Of a stretch of 64,000 nt of DNA, positions 8,642 through 17,274 are shown one piece after another; position 1 is the first letter of the stretch; each line of letters begins with the position of its first letter. The stretch is from Stenotrophomonas maltophilia (GTDB lineage Bacteria; Pseudomonadota; Gammaproteobacteria; Xanthomonadales; Xanthomonadaceae), in assembly GCF_004920835.1 (NCBI RefSeq), contig NZ_QFHO01000023.1:1-64000 (forward strand). The letters run 5' to 3'. The position numbers and the translations under genes were made by a program. The notes under the pieces were generated by a model. That model saw nothing but the letters and a program-made list of their open reading frames with translations, was not told the origin of the DNA and did not search any database.

Positions 8642-9625
8642 ATGACGCTGACCCAGCTGCGCTATCTGGTTGCCATCGCCGACGCCGAGCTGAACATCAC
8701 GCTGGCCGCCTCGCGCGTGCATGCCACTCAGCCCGGCCTGTCCAAGCAGCTCAAGCAGCTGGAAGACGAGCTGGGTTTCCTGCTGTTCGTGCGCAAGGGC
8801 CGCAGCCTGGAGTCGGTCACCCCGGCCGGCACCGAGGTCATCGCCCGCGCCCGCTCGGTGCTGGCCGAGGCCAACAACATCCGCACTTACGCGGCCAACC
8901 AGCGCCGCGAGAGTCAGGGCCAGCTGATCCTGACCACCACCCACACCCAGGCGCGCTTCGTGCTGCCGCCGGCGGTGGCGGCGATCAAGCAGGCGTATCC
9001 GCAGGTGAGCGTGCATCTGCAACAGGCCGGTGAAGCCGATGCACTTGATCGCTTGAACCAGGGCGATGCCGACATTGCGATCATCAGCACCGCCGGCAGC
9101 GAGCCCACCGATGGCATTGCGGTGCCGCTGTTCCGCTGGCGGCGCCTGGTGGTGGTGCCCAAGGGCCACCCGCTGGACCGCGCAGGCCGCACCCCGGACC
9201 TGGCCGCGCTGGCCCGGCAGCCGCTGATCAGCTACGAATCATCGACTCGGCCGAATTCCTCGCTGCAGCGTGCCTTCGCCGCCAACGGCCTGGTGCCGGA
9301 TCTGGCGTTGACCGCGCTCGATGCTGATCTGATCAAGACCTACGTGCGCACCGGACTGGGCGTGGGGTTGCTGGCGGAGATGGCGGTCAGTTCCAACGAC
9401 GAAGACCTGAAGGCGTGGCCGGCGCCGGCACCGATTGCCGAGTGCATCGCCTGGGCGGTGCTGCCGCGCGACCGGGTGCTGCGCGATTACGCGTTGGAGC
9501 TGGTGCATGTGCTGGCACCGCAGATCGATCCGCGCGACCTGCGCAGGGTGCTGGATGGCAACCAGGCGGCGGCGTGGCCGGTACCACCGACGTGGGAGTC
9601 GCTGACCCAGACCATCACGGTCTGA
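8642..9625 (+). CDS. cysB: LysR-family regulator of sulfur assimilation, CysB
   Basis: A 327-residue LysR-type transcription factor. The N-terminal winged helix-turn-helix (MTLTQLRYLVAIADAELN, then ATQPGLSKQLKQLE) and the RKGRSLESVTPAG linker are the CysB subfamily form. The C-terminal domain should sense N-acetylserine or O-acetylserine. It is transcribed divergently from cysK, so it probably activates cysK and represses itself from the shared region, as in enteric and pseudomonad systems. The start lies at the beginning of the conserved HTH. Confidence 0.93.
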   Translation: MTLTQLRYLVAIADAELNITLAASRVHATQPGLSKQLKQLEDELGFLLFVRKGRSLESVTPAGTEVIARARSVLAEANNIRTYAANQRRESQGQLILTTTHTQARFVLPPAVAAIKQAYPQVSVHLQQAGEADALDRLNQGDADIAIISTAGSEPTDGIAVPLFRWRRLVVVPKGHPLDRAGRTPDLAALARQPLISYESSTRPNSSLQRAFAANGLVPDLALTALDADLIKTYVRTGLGVGLLAEMAVSSNDEDLKAWPAPAPIAECIAWAVLPRDRVLRDYALELVHVLAPQIDPRDLRRVLDGNQAAAWPVPPTWESLTQTITV

Positions 9626-9635
9626 GGCTGGTCGA

Positions 9636-9900
9636 GCAGGGCTGCGCCCTGCACCTGCTGCAAACCGGAGCAACAGCAACAGCAACGTCAAAAGCTCGCT
9701 ATCCGTGGGATGGCGGGGCGGTGTCGGACTGCGGGGACGCCGTGAACCCGTCCCTGGGGGCCTGGCCGCGGCATCCATGCCGCGGACACCCCGCACTCCG
9801 ACACCGCCCCACCTCTGACAGATTCCGATGGCTGTTGGTAGGTGTCGACCTTGGTCGACACGGTAGATCCACGCCATGCGTGGATGGAAACTGTCAGATA
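9636..9900. repeat. Composite intergenic repeat, copy B (reverse orientation)
   Basis: Read from the minus strand it has the order seen in copies C and D. First comes a GTGTCGACC/GGTCGACAC hairpin (9842-9861), then an ~22-bp arm at 9789-9810 pairing with 9715-9736 (21 of 22). Between the arms is ggtgtccgcggcatggatgccgcgg and a gttcacggcgtcc motif. A GTTGCT run (9671-9686) and a GCAGGGCGCAGCCCTGC hairpin (9636-9652) follow. A GTAGATCCACGCCATGCGTGGAT hairpin is appended at 9863-9885. No gene lies in 9626-10197. Confidence 0.75.
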
Positions 9901-9913
9901 TCGAAATACATGT

Positions 9914-10133
9914 GGGGTCAGATCCGTTCCAACAGACCGCAGGAATCTGTCGAAGGCGGGGTGGGTCCGGTTGCGGGGGCGTGAGCGCCATGGATGGCGC
10001 GACCGAGCCTCCATGGACGGATTTACGGCGTCCCCCGCAACCGGACCCACCCCGCCATCCCTCAGGAAACCAGCTTCTGCTGTTGCTTCGGCACCTGCCG
10101 TGGCCTCTGCGGGTGCAGGGCGCAGCCCTGCCG
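9914..10133. repeat. Composite intergenic repeat, copy C
   Basis: Begins with a degenerate ggggtcagatccg segment and ggaatctgtcgaa. It continues with perfect 25-bp arms at 9955-9979 and 10032-10056 around gcgccatggatggcgc and catggacggatttacggcg, then a short tgctgttgct run and a GGGTGCAGGGCGCAGCCCTGCC hairpin (10111-10132). It lies head to head with copy B, so the two form a large inverted arrangement between cysB and the copper genes. Confidence 0.75.
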
Positions 10134-10197
10134 ACAAACCCCCTCCTGCGACGGTTCGTCGCACGGGCAACCCTGGACCCCGCTCTACACTAGCGGG

Positions 10198-10605
10198 GTG
10201 ACCCGCCTGTCCCGCCCGCAGCGCCTTCTGCTCCAGCTCGCCATCCTGGCGACGCTGCTGATGGTGCTTGCGCCACTGGTCAGCCGCGCGCTGCAGGCAC
10301 AGCCGATGGACCACGCCGCCATGGGCCATGACATGCACGCCATGGCCATGGCCGGGCACGATCGGCACGGCGCTACGCCTGCAGCGCCCAGCCGTCCGGC
10401 CGACCCCCACGCCATGCATGGCGAAGCCTGCGAATACTGCGTGCTGGCGATGCGCCTGCTGCCGTGGCTGGCCGTGCTGGTGCTGCTGTTGCCGCTGTTG
10501 TGGCGGCCGCAGCTGGCGTTCCCATGGTCGCAGCAGGTGCTGCCGGCGCTGCGGTGGCCGGCACATGCCGCGCGTGGGCCGCCGCGCTTCTCCATCGTTC
10601 GCTGA
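10198..10605 (+). CDS. DUF2946-type membrane protein with Met/His metal-binding segment
   Basis: A 135-residue protein. Residues 6-30 are hydrophobic (signal anchor). Next comes a segment rich in Met, His and Asp (MDHAAMGHDMHAMAMAGHD) typical of copper ligands, then EACEYC with a CxxC, and a second membrane segment. This layout matches the DUF2946 family, often found beside copper receptors. GTG at 10198 is chosen because the frame before it runs through the repeat; a later ATG at 10261 would remove part of the first membrane helix. A TonB-dependent copper receptor follows, supporting a role in copper handling. Confidence 0.72.
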   Translation: MTRLSRPQRLLLQLAILATLLMVLAPLVSRALQAQPMDHAAMGHDMHAMAMAGHDRHGATPAAPSRPADPHAMHGEACEYCVLAMRLLPWLAVLVLLLPLLWRPQLAFPWSQQVLPALRWPAHAARGPPRFSIVR

Positions 10606-10677
10606 TGTCCCTATCGAATCCGCCGCACGACGCCTGACCGGGCGCCGTGCGCGCGTGCGTACTTTGGAGCTGTTCCG

Positions 10678-12741
10678 ATGAAAATGACTTCCCGCCCTGC
10701 GGGCGCCTGCGCGCGCCTGCCGGTTGCCCTTGGCCTGGCCGTGGCCGCATCACTGGCACACGCCGCGCCTGCCGACGAGGCGCGCACTCTCGACACCCTG
10801 GTGGTGACCGCCGCTGCACCGTCCTCGCCGCTGCATTGGGTGACCGATCCGCGCCTGCCGCGGCAGCCGGTGCCCGCCAGCGACGGTGCTGATTACCTGA
10901 AAACCGTCCCCGGCTTCGCCGCCATCCGCAACGGTGGCACCAATGGCGACCCGGTGCTGCGCGGCATGTTCGGTTCGCGGCTGAACATCCTCAGCAACGA
11001 TGGCAACCTGATCGGTGCCTGCCCGTCGCGCATGGACAATCCGCTGTCCTACATCGCGCCGGAGAGCTTCGACCGGTTGACCATCATCAAGGGCCCGCAG
11101 AGCGTGCGCTGGGGCGCGGGCGCCTCGGCCGGCACCGTGCGTTTCGAGCGCGATACGCCGCGCTTCGATGAGCCGGGCCTGCGTGCCGATGCCAGTGCGC
11201 TGGTCGGTTCGCGCAACCGCAACGACCAGGTGCTGGACCTGACCCTGGGCAATCCGACCGGTTACGTGCGTGCGAGCGGCAACCGTTCCGAAGCCGATGA
11301 CTACAAGGATGGCAATGGCGACGTGGTGCCGTCGAAGTGGCGCAAGTGGAACGGCGACGTGGCCATCGGCTGGACGCCGGATGCCGACACGCTGCTGGAA
11401 ATCTCCGCCGGTGCCGGTGATGCGATCGCGCGCTACGCGGGCCGTGGCATGGACGGTGCCGCGTTCGAGCGCACCAGCTACGCGGCGCGCTTCGAGAAGC
11501 GCAACCTGCCGGGTGCGTGGGACACGCTGCAGGCCAACGTGTACTACAACAATGCCGACCACGTGATGGACAACTACACGCTGCGCACGCCGAACCCGCA
11601 CAGCATGATGCCGATGCCGATGGCCTCGAACGTGGACCGCCGTACCCAGGGCGGGCGGGTCAGTTCCGAATGGCGCTGGCAGGATGTGCAGCTGGTGGCC
11701 GGTGTGGATGGCGAGGACAGTCGTCACCGCGGCCGCATGGGCATGGGCCGCGACACCTACCGCCAGGCGGCGTGGGAGACCGATGCCAACTTCCGCCGCT
11801 ACGGTGCCTTCACCGAACTCACCCTCGGCGCCGGCACCGACCAGCGCTGGATCAGCGGGCTTCGCATCGATCGCGCCAGCGTCCGCGATGAGCGGCAATC
11901 GGTGCGCGGGATGATGGGCAACCGGCCGAATCCGACCGCTGGCCTGCAGCGCAAGGAATGGCTGGGCAGTGGTTTCCTGCGCTACGAGCAGGATCTGGCC
12001 GACGGCTTGACCTGGTACGCAGGCCTCGGCCACAGCGAGCGCATGCCTGACTACTGGGAGCTGTTCTCGCCCAACCAGGGACCGGCCGGCACGGTGAATG
12101 CATTCAGCGGCGTGCAGCCCGAGCGCACCACCCAGCTTGATGTGGGCATGCAGTACAAGGGCCCGCGCGTGCAGGCCTGGCTCTCGGCGTACGCCGGTCA
12201 GATCCAGGACTACATCCTGTTCACCTACCACGGCAGCGGGATGATGGGCATGAGCCAGGCCCGCAACGTCGATGCCCGCATTGCCGGGGCCGAGGCGGGC
12301 GTGGAAGTGGCGCTGGCCGAACAGTGGAAGCTGGGCGGCACGCTGGCCTATGCCTGGGGCGAGAACCGCGACCAGCAGCGACCGCTGCCGCAGATGCCGC
12401 CGCTGGAGGCGCGCCTGAGTGCGAACTGGGAAGGCCAGCGCTGGAGTGCTGGTGCGCTGCTGCGTGCGGTGACCCACCAGCACCGTGTCGCCGATGGCCA
12501 GGGCAACGTGGTCGCCCAGGACCTGGGACCGAGCGCCGGCTTCGCCACCTTCGCGCTCAATGCGGCTTACCGCTTCAGCTCGCAGCTGCAGCTCAGCGCG
12601 GGTGTCGACAACCTGTTTGATCGCACCTACAGCGAGCACCTGAACCTGGCCGGCAGCGCCGACTTCGGCTTCCCGGCCGACCCGGTACGCATCAACGAGC
12701 CGGGCCGCAGCGTGTGGATGAAGGTGAACTACCGGTATTGA
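10678..12741 (+). CDS. TonB-dependent copper receptor (OprC/NosA type)
   Basis: A 687-residue outer-membrane receptor that would take up copper using TonB energy. It has a signal peptide ending near SLAHAAPA, a TonB box-like LDTLVVTA at about 40, and a plug domain with VLRGMFGSRLNIL and the NPLSYIAPESFDRLTIIKGP segment characteristic of the TonB-copper subfamily. A 22-strand barrel follows, ending in a terminal tyrosine (MKVNYRY). The Met-rich loops (NPHSMMPMPMASN, GRMGMGRD, GSGMMGMSQ) fit copper as ligand. It is preceded by the DUF2946 gene with a 72-bp gap, probably one operon. Confidence 0.9.
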   Translation: MKMTSRPAGACARLPVALGLAVAASLAHAAPADEARTLDTLVVTAAAPSSPLHWVTDPRLPRQPVPASDGADYLKTVPGFAAIRNGGTNGDPVLRGMFGSRLNILSNDGNLIGACPSRMDNPLSYIAPESFDRLTIIKGPQSVRWGAGASAGTVRFERDTPRFDEPGLRADASALVGSRNRNDQVLDLTLGNPTGYVRASGNRSEADDYKDGNGDVVPSKWRKWNGDVAIGWTPDADTLLEISAGAGDAIARYAGRGMDGAAFERTSYAARFEKRNLPGAWDTLQANVYYNNADHVMDNYTLRTPNPHSMMPMPMASNVDRRTQGGRVSSEWRWQDVQLVAGVDGEDSRHRGRMGMGRDTYRQAAWETDANFRRYGAFTELTLGAGTDQRWISGLRIDRASVRDERQSVRGMMGNRPNPTAGLQRKEWLGSGFLRYEQDLADGLTWYAGLGHSERMPDYWELFSPNQGPAGTVNAFSGVQPERTTQLDVGMQYKGPRVQAWLSAYAGQIQDYILFTYHGSGMMGMSQARNVDARIAGAEAGVEVALAEQWKLGGTLAYAWGENRDQQRPLPQMPPLEARLSANWEGQRWSAGALLRAVTHQHRVADGQGNVVAQDLGPSAGFATFALNAAYRFSSQLQLSAGVDNLFDRTYSEHLNLAGSADFGFPADPVRINEPGRSVWMKVNYRY

Positions 12742-12781
12742 TCCGCCGGGCATGGCCCGGCGCTACCGTCACGCGCCGGGC

Positions 12782-12823
12782 AAAAAAAAAACGGGGCCGG
12801 ATCCCCGCCAGGATCCGTCCCCG
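12782..12823 (-). terminator. A10 tract with stem-loop (terminator geometry on the minus strand)
   Basis: Ten adenines at 12782-12791 precede a stem CGGGGCCGGATCC/GGATCCGTCCCCG (12 of 13 paired). Read on the minus strand this is a textbook intrinsic terminator, yet no minus-strand gene enters it. A partial GTAG palindrome lies before it (about 12745-12765). The rest of the 304-bp gap to the efflux gene shows no gene; the tacact at 13011-13016 could be a -10 box. Confidence 0.5.
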
Positions 12824-13045
12824 CCCGACGCCCTCTGTCGGGCAGCTTCGACTCTACGATGGCAACGTCGGTAATGGGTCGCTGGATACACCCCGACACA
12901 AGCCGACACCGCCAACACCAGCCTTGCACGGAACCGGTTGAAGGCGCTAGCGCGGTGCCGGTTCCACGCCGGTAAACGCTTGGCACATACCGCTTTTGCG
13001 GGCCCTTGCCTACACTCGGCGGCCGTGGATCAATCAGGACCGTTC

Positions 13046-14152
13046 ATGTTGGCTCGTATCGCTTCGACCCTGGCCTTCGGCCTCAGCCTGGCCGTGCTGG
13101 CCGGGTGCGCAGGCAAACAGGAGGCTGCCGCACGTCGGCAGGGCGAAGCAGTGCCGGTCACCGCGCAGGTCGTGCAGCCCACGCAGTGGAACGACACCCT
13201 GCAGGCGCTGGGCACGGCCAAGGCGCGCGAATCGATCAGCGTCACCGCCAAGGTCAGCGAAATCGTCGAGAAGGTGCACTTCGAGAGCGGCCAGCACATC
13301 GCCGCCGGTGCGCCGATCGTGACCCTGCGCGGGCAGGCCCAGGAAGCGGCACTGGTGCAGGCCCAGGCCACCTTCCACGAGGCCGACCAGCTGTACAGGC
13401 GCCAGCGCGAGCTGGCCACGCAGCGGCTGGTATCCAGTGCCACGCTGGATACGCAGAAGTCGATCCGCGATGCCGCCGAAGCGCGCGTGGCGCAGATGCA
13501 GTCGGACATCGGTGACCGCCGTGTGCGTGCGCCGTTTGCCGGCGTGCTCGGCATCCGCCAGGTCAGCCCGGGCACGCTGCTGACGCCGACCACGGTGATC
13601 GCCACGCTTGACGACATCGAACACATGCATATCGATTTCCAGGTGCCGGAAGTGGAACTGGCCGCACTCGGCGTCGGCGACAAGGTCAGTGCATCCAGCG
13701 TGGCCTGGCCGGGCCGCACCTTCGAAGGCGTGGTCAGTACCATCGATGCACGCATCGATCCGGCGACCCGTGCAGTGACCGTGCGCGCCGACTTCGCCAA
13801 CAGCGACCACGCGCTGCGTCCGGGCATGCTGCTGGACGTACGCCTGTTCCATCCCGAACGGCCGGCGCTGGTGGTTCCGGAAATCGCGGTGGTGCAGGTC
13901 GGCCGCGATACCTTCGTGTATCGCATCAAAAGCGACGACAGCGTCGAGCGCGTGGATGTGGTCACCGGTGCGCGCCGTGCCGGCGTGGTCGAGATCAAGC
14001 AGGGCCTGGAAGCGGGCCAGCGAATCGTGGTCGATGGCACCGGCAAGCTGCGCCCGGGACTGAAGGTAGCCGCCAAGGACGCAGCACCGGCGAGCGGCGC
14101 CAAGCCGGCTGACGCGCCGGCGGCGGTGGTCGCCGAGGGCCACGGCGGATGA
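13046..14152 (+). CDS. RND efflux periplasmic adaptor (membrane fusion lipoprotein)
   Basis: A 368-residue membrane fusion protein linking an inner-membrane RND pump to an outer-membrane channel. The signal peptide ends in the lipobox VLAGC, so it should be lipid-anchored. It has the split lipoyl halves (VTAKVSEIVEKVHFESGQ and RVRAPFAGVLGIRQVSPG), a short helical hairpin between them, and the beta-barrel domain with PEVELAALGVGDKV. ATG at 13046 places the lipobox correctly. Its TGA overlaps the pump ATG. S. maltophilia has several two-gene pumps lacking their own outer-membrane gene (for example SmeMN, SmeGH); which one this is cannot be decided here. Confidence 0.9.
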   Translation: MLARIASTLAFGLSLAVLAGCAGKQEAAARRQGEAVPVTAQVVQPTQWNDTLQALGTAKARESISVTAKVSEIVEKVHFESGQHIAAGAPIVTLRGQAQEAALVQAQATFHEADQLYRRQRELATQRLVSSATLDTQKSIRDAAEARVAQMQSDIGDRRVRAPFAGVLGIRQVSPGTLLTPTTVIATLDDIEHMHIDFQVPEVELAALGVGDKVSASSVAWPGRTFEGVVSTIDARIDPATRAVTVRADFANSDHALRPGMLLDVRLFHPERPALVVPEIAVVQVGRDTFVYRIKSDDSVERVDVVTGARRAGVVEIKQGLEAGQRIVVDGTGKLRPGLKVAAKDAAPASGAKPADAPAAVVAEGHGG

Positions 14153-17100
14153 AGCTGTCCGACACCTCCATCCAGCGGCCGGTGTTCGCCGTGGTGATGA
14201 GCCTGCTGCTGCTGGTGCTGGGCGTGATGTCCTTCACCCGCCTGACCCTGCGTGAGCTGCCTGCCATCGATCCGCCGATCGTTTCGGTGTCGGTGGATTA
14301 CACCGGTGCCTCGGCGGCGGTCATCGAAAGCCGCATCACCCAGGTGCTGGAAGACGCGCTGGCCGGTATCGAAGGCATCGATACGATCAACGCGCGCAGC
14401 ACCAATGGCCGCTCGCAGGTCAGCATCGAATTCACCTCCAACCGCGATATCGAGGCCGCAGCCAACGACGTGCGTGATGCGGTCAGCCGCGTTGCCGACC
14501 GCATGCCGGAAGAAGCGCGCCCGCCGGAAATCGCCAAGGTCGAAAGCGATGCCGACCCGATCATCTGGTTCAACATGGTCTCCTCGACCATGGACACGCT
14601 GGAACTGAGCGACTACGCCGACCGCTACGTGGTCGACCGTTTCTCCAGCCTCGACGGCGTGGCCCAGGTCCGCATCGGCGGCCGCCAGCGCTATGCGATG
14701 CGCATCTGGCTGGACCGTGACCAGCTGGCCGCGCGCGGGCTGACCACCGGCGACGTGGAAACCGCGCTGCGCAACGAGAACGTGGAACTGCCGGCCGGCC
14801 GTATCGAATCGACCGACCGCGACTTCACCCTGCGCGTGGAGCGCAACTACATCAAGCCCGAAGACTTCGCGACCATCCCGCTGGGCAAGGGCCGCGACGG
14901 CTACGTGGTGCGCATGGGCGACGTGGCGAAGATCGAGCTGGCTTCGGCCGAGCGTCGCGCCTACTACCGCAGCAACGGTGAACCGGGCATCGGCCTGGGC
15001 ATCGTCAAGACCTCCACCGCCAACTCGCTGGATGTGGCACGCACCGCGCGCGCTGAGGCGGAGCGGGTCGCGCTGACGCTGCCCAAGGGCACGCAGATTT
15101 TCGTTGCCTTCGACAACACCACCTTCATCGAAGCCGCAGTGGACCGTGTTTACGCCACGCTGGTGGAAGCGATGATCCTGGTGCTGGCGGTGATCTGGCT
15201 GTTCCTCGGCAGCTTCCGTGCTGCACTGATTCCGGCAGTGACGGTGCCGGTGTGCCTGGTCGCCGCCTTCATCGCGCTGTATGCGTTCGACTTCTCGATC
15301 AACCTGCTGACCCTGCTGGCGCTGGTGCTGTGCATCGGCCTGGTGGTGGACGACGCGATCGTGGTGGTGGAGAACGTGCAGCGCCGCATCGATCTGGGTG
15401 AACCGCCGTTGGTGGCGTCCAAACGCGGTACCGCGCAGGTGGCGTTCGCGGTGATCGCCACCACGGCCGTGCTGGTGGCGGTGTTCCTGCCGGTCGGTTT
15501 CCTTGAGGGCAACACGGGACGGCTGTTCCGTGAACTGGCAGTGGCGCTGGCTGCGGCAGTGGCATTGTCCGCGTTCGTGGCGCTGACGCTGACGCCGATG
15601 ATGGCCTCCAAGCTGCTCAAGCCCCATACCGGGCAGGCGCCGCGTGGCCTGCATGGTTTCATCAACCGCAACCTGGAGCGCCTGGCCGGGGCCTATGGGC
15701 GGGTGCTCGACCACCACGTCGATCGCACCTGGATCTACCTGCTGGTGATGGTGGCTGCACTGGCCGCCAGCTGGGGCCTGCTCAAGCTGCTGCCATCGGA
15801 ACTGGCACCGGCCGAAGACCGCGGTTCGTTCCAGATCATGATCGACGGCCCGGAAGGTGCCGGCTACGACTACACCGTGCAGCAGGTGCAGCAGGTGGAA
15901 GCGATGCTGGCACCGCATGTCGGCCCTGACAAACCGATCGTGCGCGCCAACCCGCGCGTGCCGGGTGGCTGGGGCGCCAGCGAGGAAATGCACACCGGCC
16001 GCGTCAGCATCTTCCTGCAGCCGTGGCGCCAGCGTAGCGAGGGCACGCCGGAAGTGGCCAATGAGCTGCAGAAGGAACTGGACACCATCCGCGGCGTGCG
16101 CGTACGTACGCAGGTGGGCGGTGGCCTGGTGCGCAGCGGCGGCCAGCCGTTCCAGATCGTGCTGGGCGGCCCGGAATACGCCGAGATCGCGCAGTGGCGC
16201 GACCGCATCCTGCTGCGCATGGCCGACAACCCCGGCCTGGTCGGCCCAGACTCGGACTACAAGGAAACCCGCCCGCAGATGCGGGTCAACATCGACCGCC
16301 AGCGTGCGGCCGATCTGGGCGTGCCGGTCACCGCGATTGGTTCGGCACTGGAAACCATGATGGGCTCGCGCCGCGTCACCACCTTCGTCGACAACGGCGA
16401 AGAGTACGACGTGCTGGTCCAGGCCGGCCGCGACGGGCGTGCCAGCCCGGCCGACCTTGCCGCGATCCGTGTGCGTGCCACCTCCGGCGAACTGGTGCCG
16501 CTGTCCAACCTTGTCACGCTGAGCGAAGTGGCCGAGGCCGGCACCCTGAACCGCTTCAACCGCCTGCGCTCGATCACCATCAATGCCGGCCTGGCGCCGG
16601 GTTATCCGCTGGGCGAGGCGATTGCCTGGGCGCAGCAGGTCACGCGCGAGGAGCTGCCACAGTATGCGCAGGTGAATTGGAAGGGCGAATCGCGCGAGTA
16701 CCAGAGTGCTGGTGGTGCAGTGCTGCTGACCTTCGCGATGGCGCTGCTGGTGGTGTACCTGGTGCTGGCCGCGCAGTTCGAGAGCTTCATCCACCCGCTG
16801 ACCATCATGCTGACCGTGCCGCTGGGTGTGCTCGGTGCGCTGGTTGGCCTGTGGGTCAGCGGTGGCACGGTGAACCTGTTCAGCCAGATCGGCATCGTCA
16901 TGCTGGTCGGCCTGGCGGCGAAGAACGGCATCCTGATCGTCGAATTCGCCAACCAGCTGCGCGACGACGGGAGAACCGTACGCGAGGCGATCATCGAATC
17001 GGCGATGGTGCGCCTGCGCCCGATCCTGATGACCTCGATCGCCACCGTGGTCGGTGCGGTCCCGCTGGTGGTGGCCGGTGGTCCCGGTTCGGCCAGCCGT

Positions 17101-17274
17101 GGCACCATCGGCATCGTGATCATCTTCGGCGTGACCCTCTCGACGTTCCTGTCGCTGTTCGTGGTGCCGGCGTTCTACGCGCGGCTGGCGCCATACACGC
17201 GCTCGCCGGAAGCGGTGAAGCGCGAGCTGGAGAAGCAGGAAGCGGAGTCGCCGTCGGTGGGTGGACATGCCTGA
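14149..17274 (+). CDS. RND multidrug efflux permease (HAE1 family)
   Basis: A 1041-residue proton-driven inner-membrane exporter of the AcrB/MexB superfamily. It begins KLSDTSIQRPVFAVVMS with transmembrane helix 1, followed by a large periplasmic loop starting ELPAIDPPIVSVSVDYTGAS. The paired proton-relay aspartates D401 and D402 lie in helix 4 (IGLVVDDAIVVVENV). The second half repeats the architecture and contains LTVPLGVLGAL and GLAAKNGILIVEFA. It shares an ATGA overlap with the adaptor. No outer-membrane factor gene follows, so it probably borrows one from elsewhere. The downstream acetyltransferase start overlaps this gene's end. Confidence 0.95.
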   Translation: MKLSDTSIQRPVFAVVMSLLLLVLGVMSFTRLTLRELPAIDPPIVSVSVDYTGASAAVIESRITQVLEDALAGIEGIDTINARSTNGRSQVSIEFTSNRDIEAAANDVRDAVSRVADRMPEEARPPEIAKVESDADPIIWFNMVSSTMDTLELSDYADRYVVDRFSSLDGVAQVRIGGRQRYAMRIWLDRDQLAARGLTTGDVETALRNENVELPAGRIESTDRDFTLRVERNYIKPEDFATIPLGKGRDGYVVRMGDVAKIELASAERRAYYRSNGEPGIGLGIVKTSTANSLDVARTARAEAERVALTLPKGTQIFVAFDNTTFIEAAVDRVYATLVEAMILVLAVIWLFLGSFRAALIPAVTVPVCLVAAFIALYAFDFSINLLTLLALVLCIGLVVDDAIVVVENVQRRIDLGEPPLVASKRGTAQVAFAVIATTAVLVAVFLPVGFLEGNTGRLFRELAVALAAAVALSAFVALTLTPMMASKLLKPHTGQAPRGLHGFINRNLERLAGAYGRVLDHHVDRTWIYLLVMVAALAASWGLLKLLPSELAPAEDRGSFQIMIDGPEGAGYDYTVQQVQQVEAMLAPHVGPDKPIVRANPRVPGGWGASEEMHTGRVSIFLQPWRQRSEGTPEVANELQKELDTIRGVRVRTQVGGGLVRSGGQPFQIVLGGPEYAEIAQWRDRILLRMADNPGLVGPDSDYKETRPQMRVNIDRQRAADLGVPVTAIGSALETMMGSRRVTTFVDNGEEYDVLVQAGRDGRASPADLAAIRVRATSGELVPLSNLVTLSEVAEAGTLNRFNRLRSITINAGLAPGYPLGEAIAWAQQVTREELPQYAQVNWKGESREYQSAGGAVLLTFAMALLVVYLVLAAQFESFIHPLTIMLTVPLGVLGALVGLWVSGGTVNLFSQIGIVMLVGLAAKNGILIVEFANQLRDDGRTVREAIIESAMVRLRPILMTSIATVVGAVPLVVAGGPGSASRGTIGIVIIFGVTLSTFLSLFVVPAFYARLAPYTRSPEAVKRELEKQEAESPSVGGHA

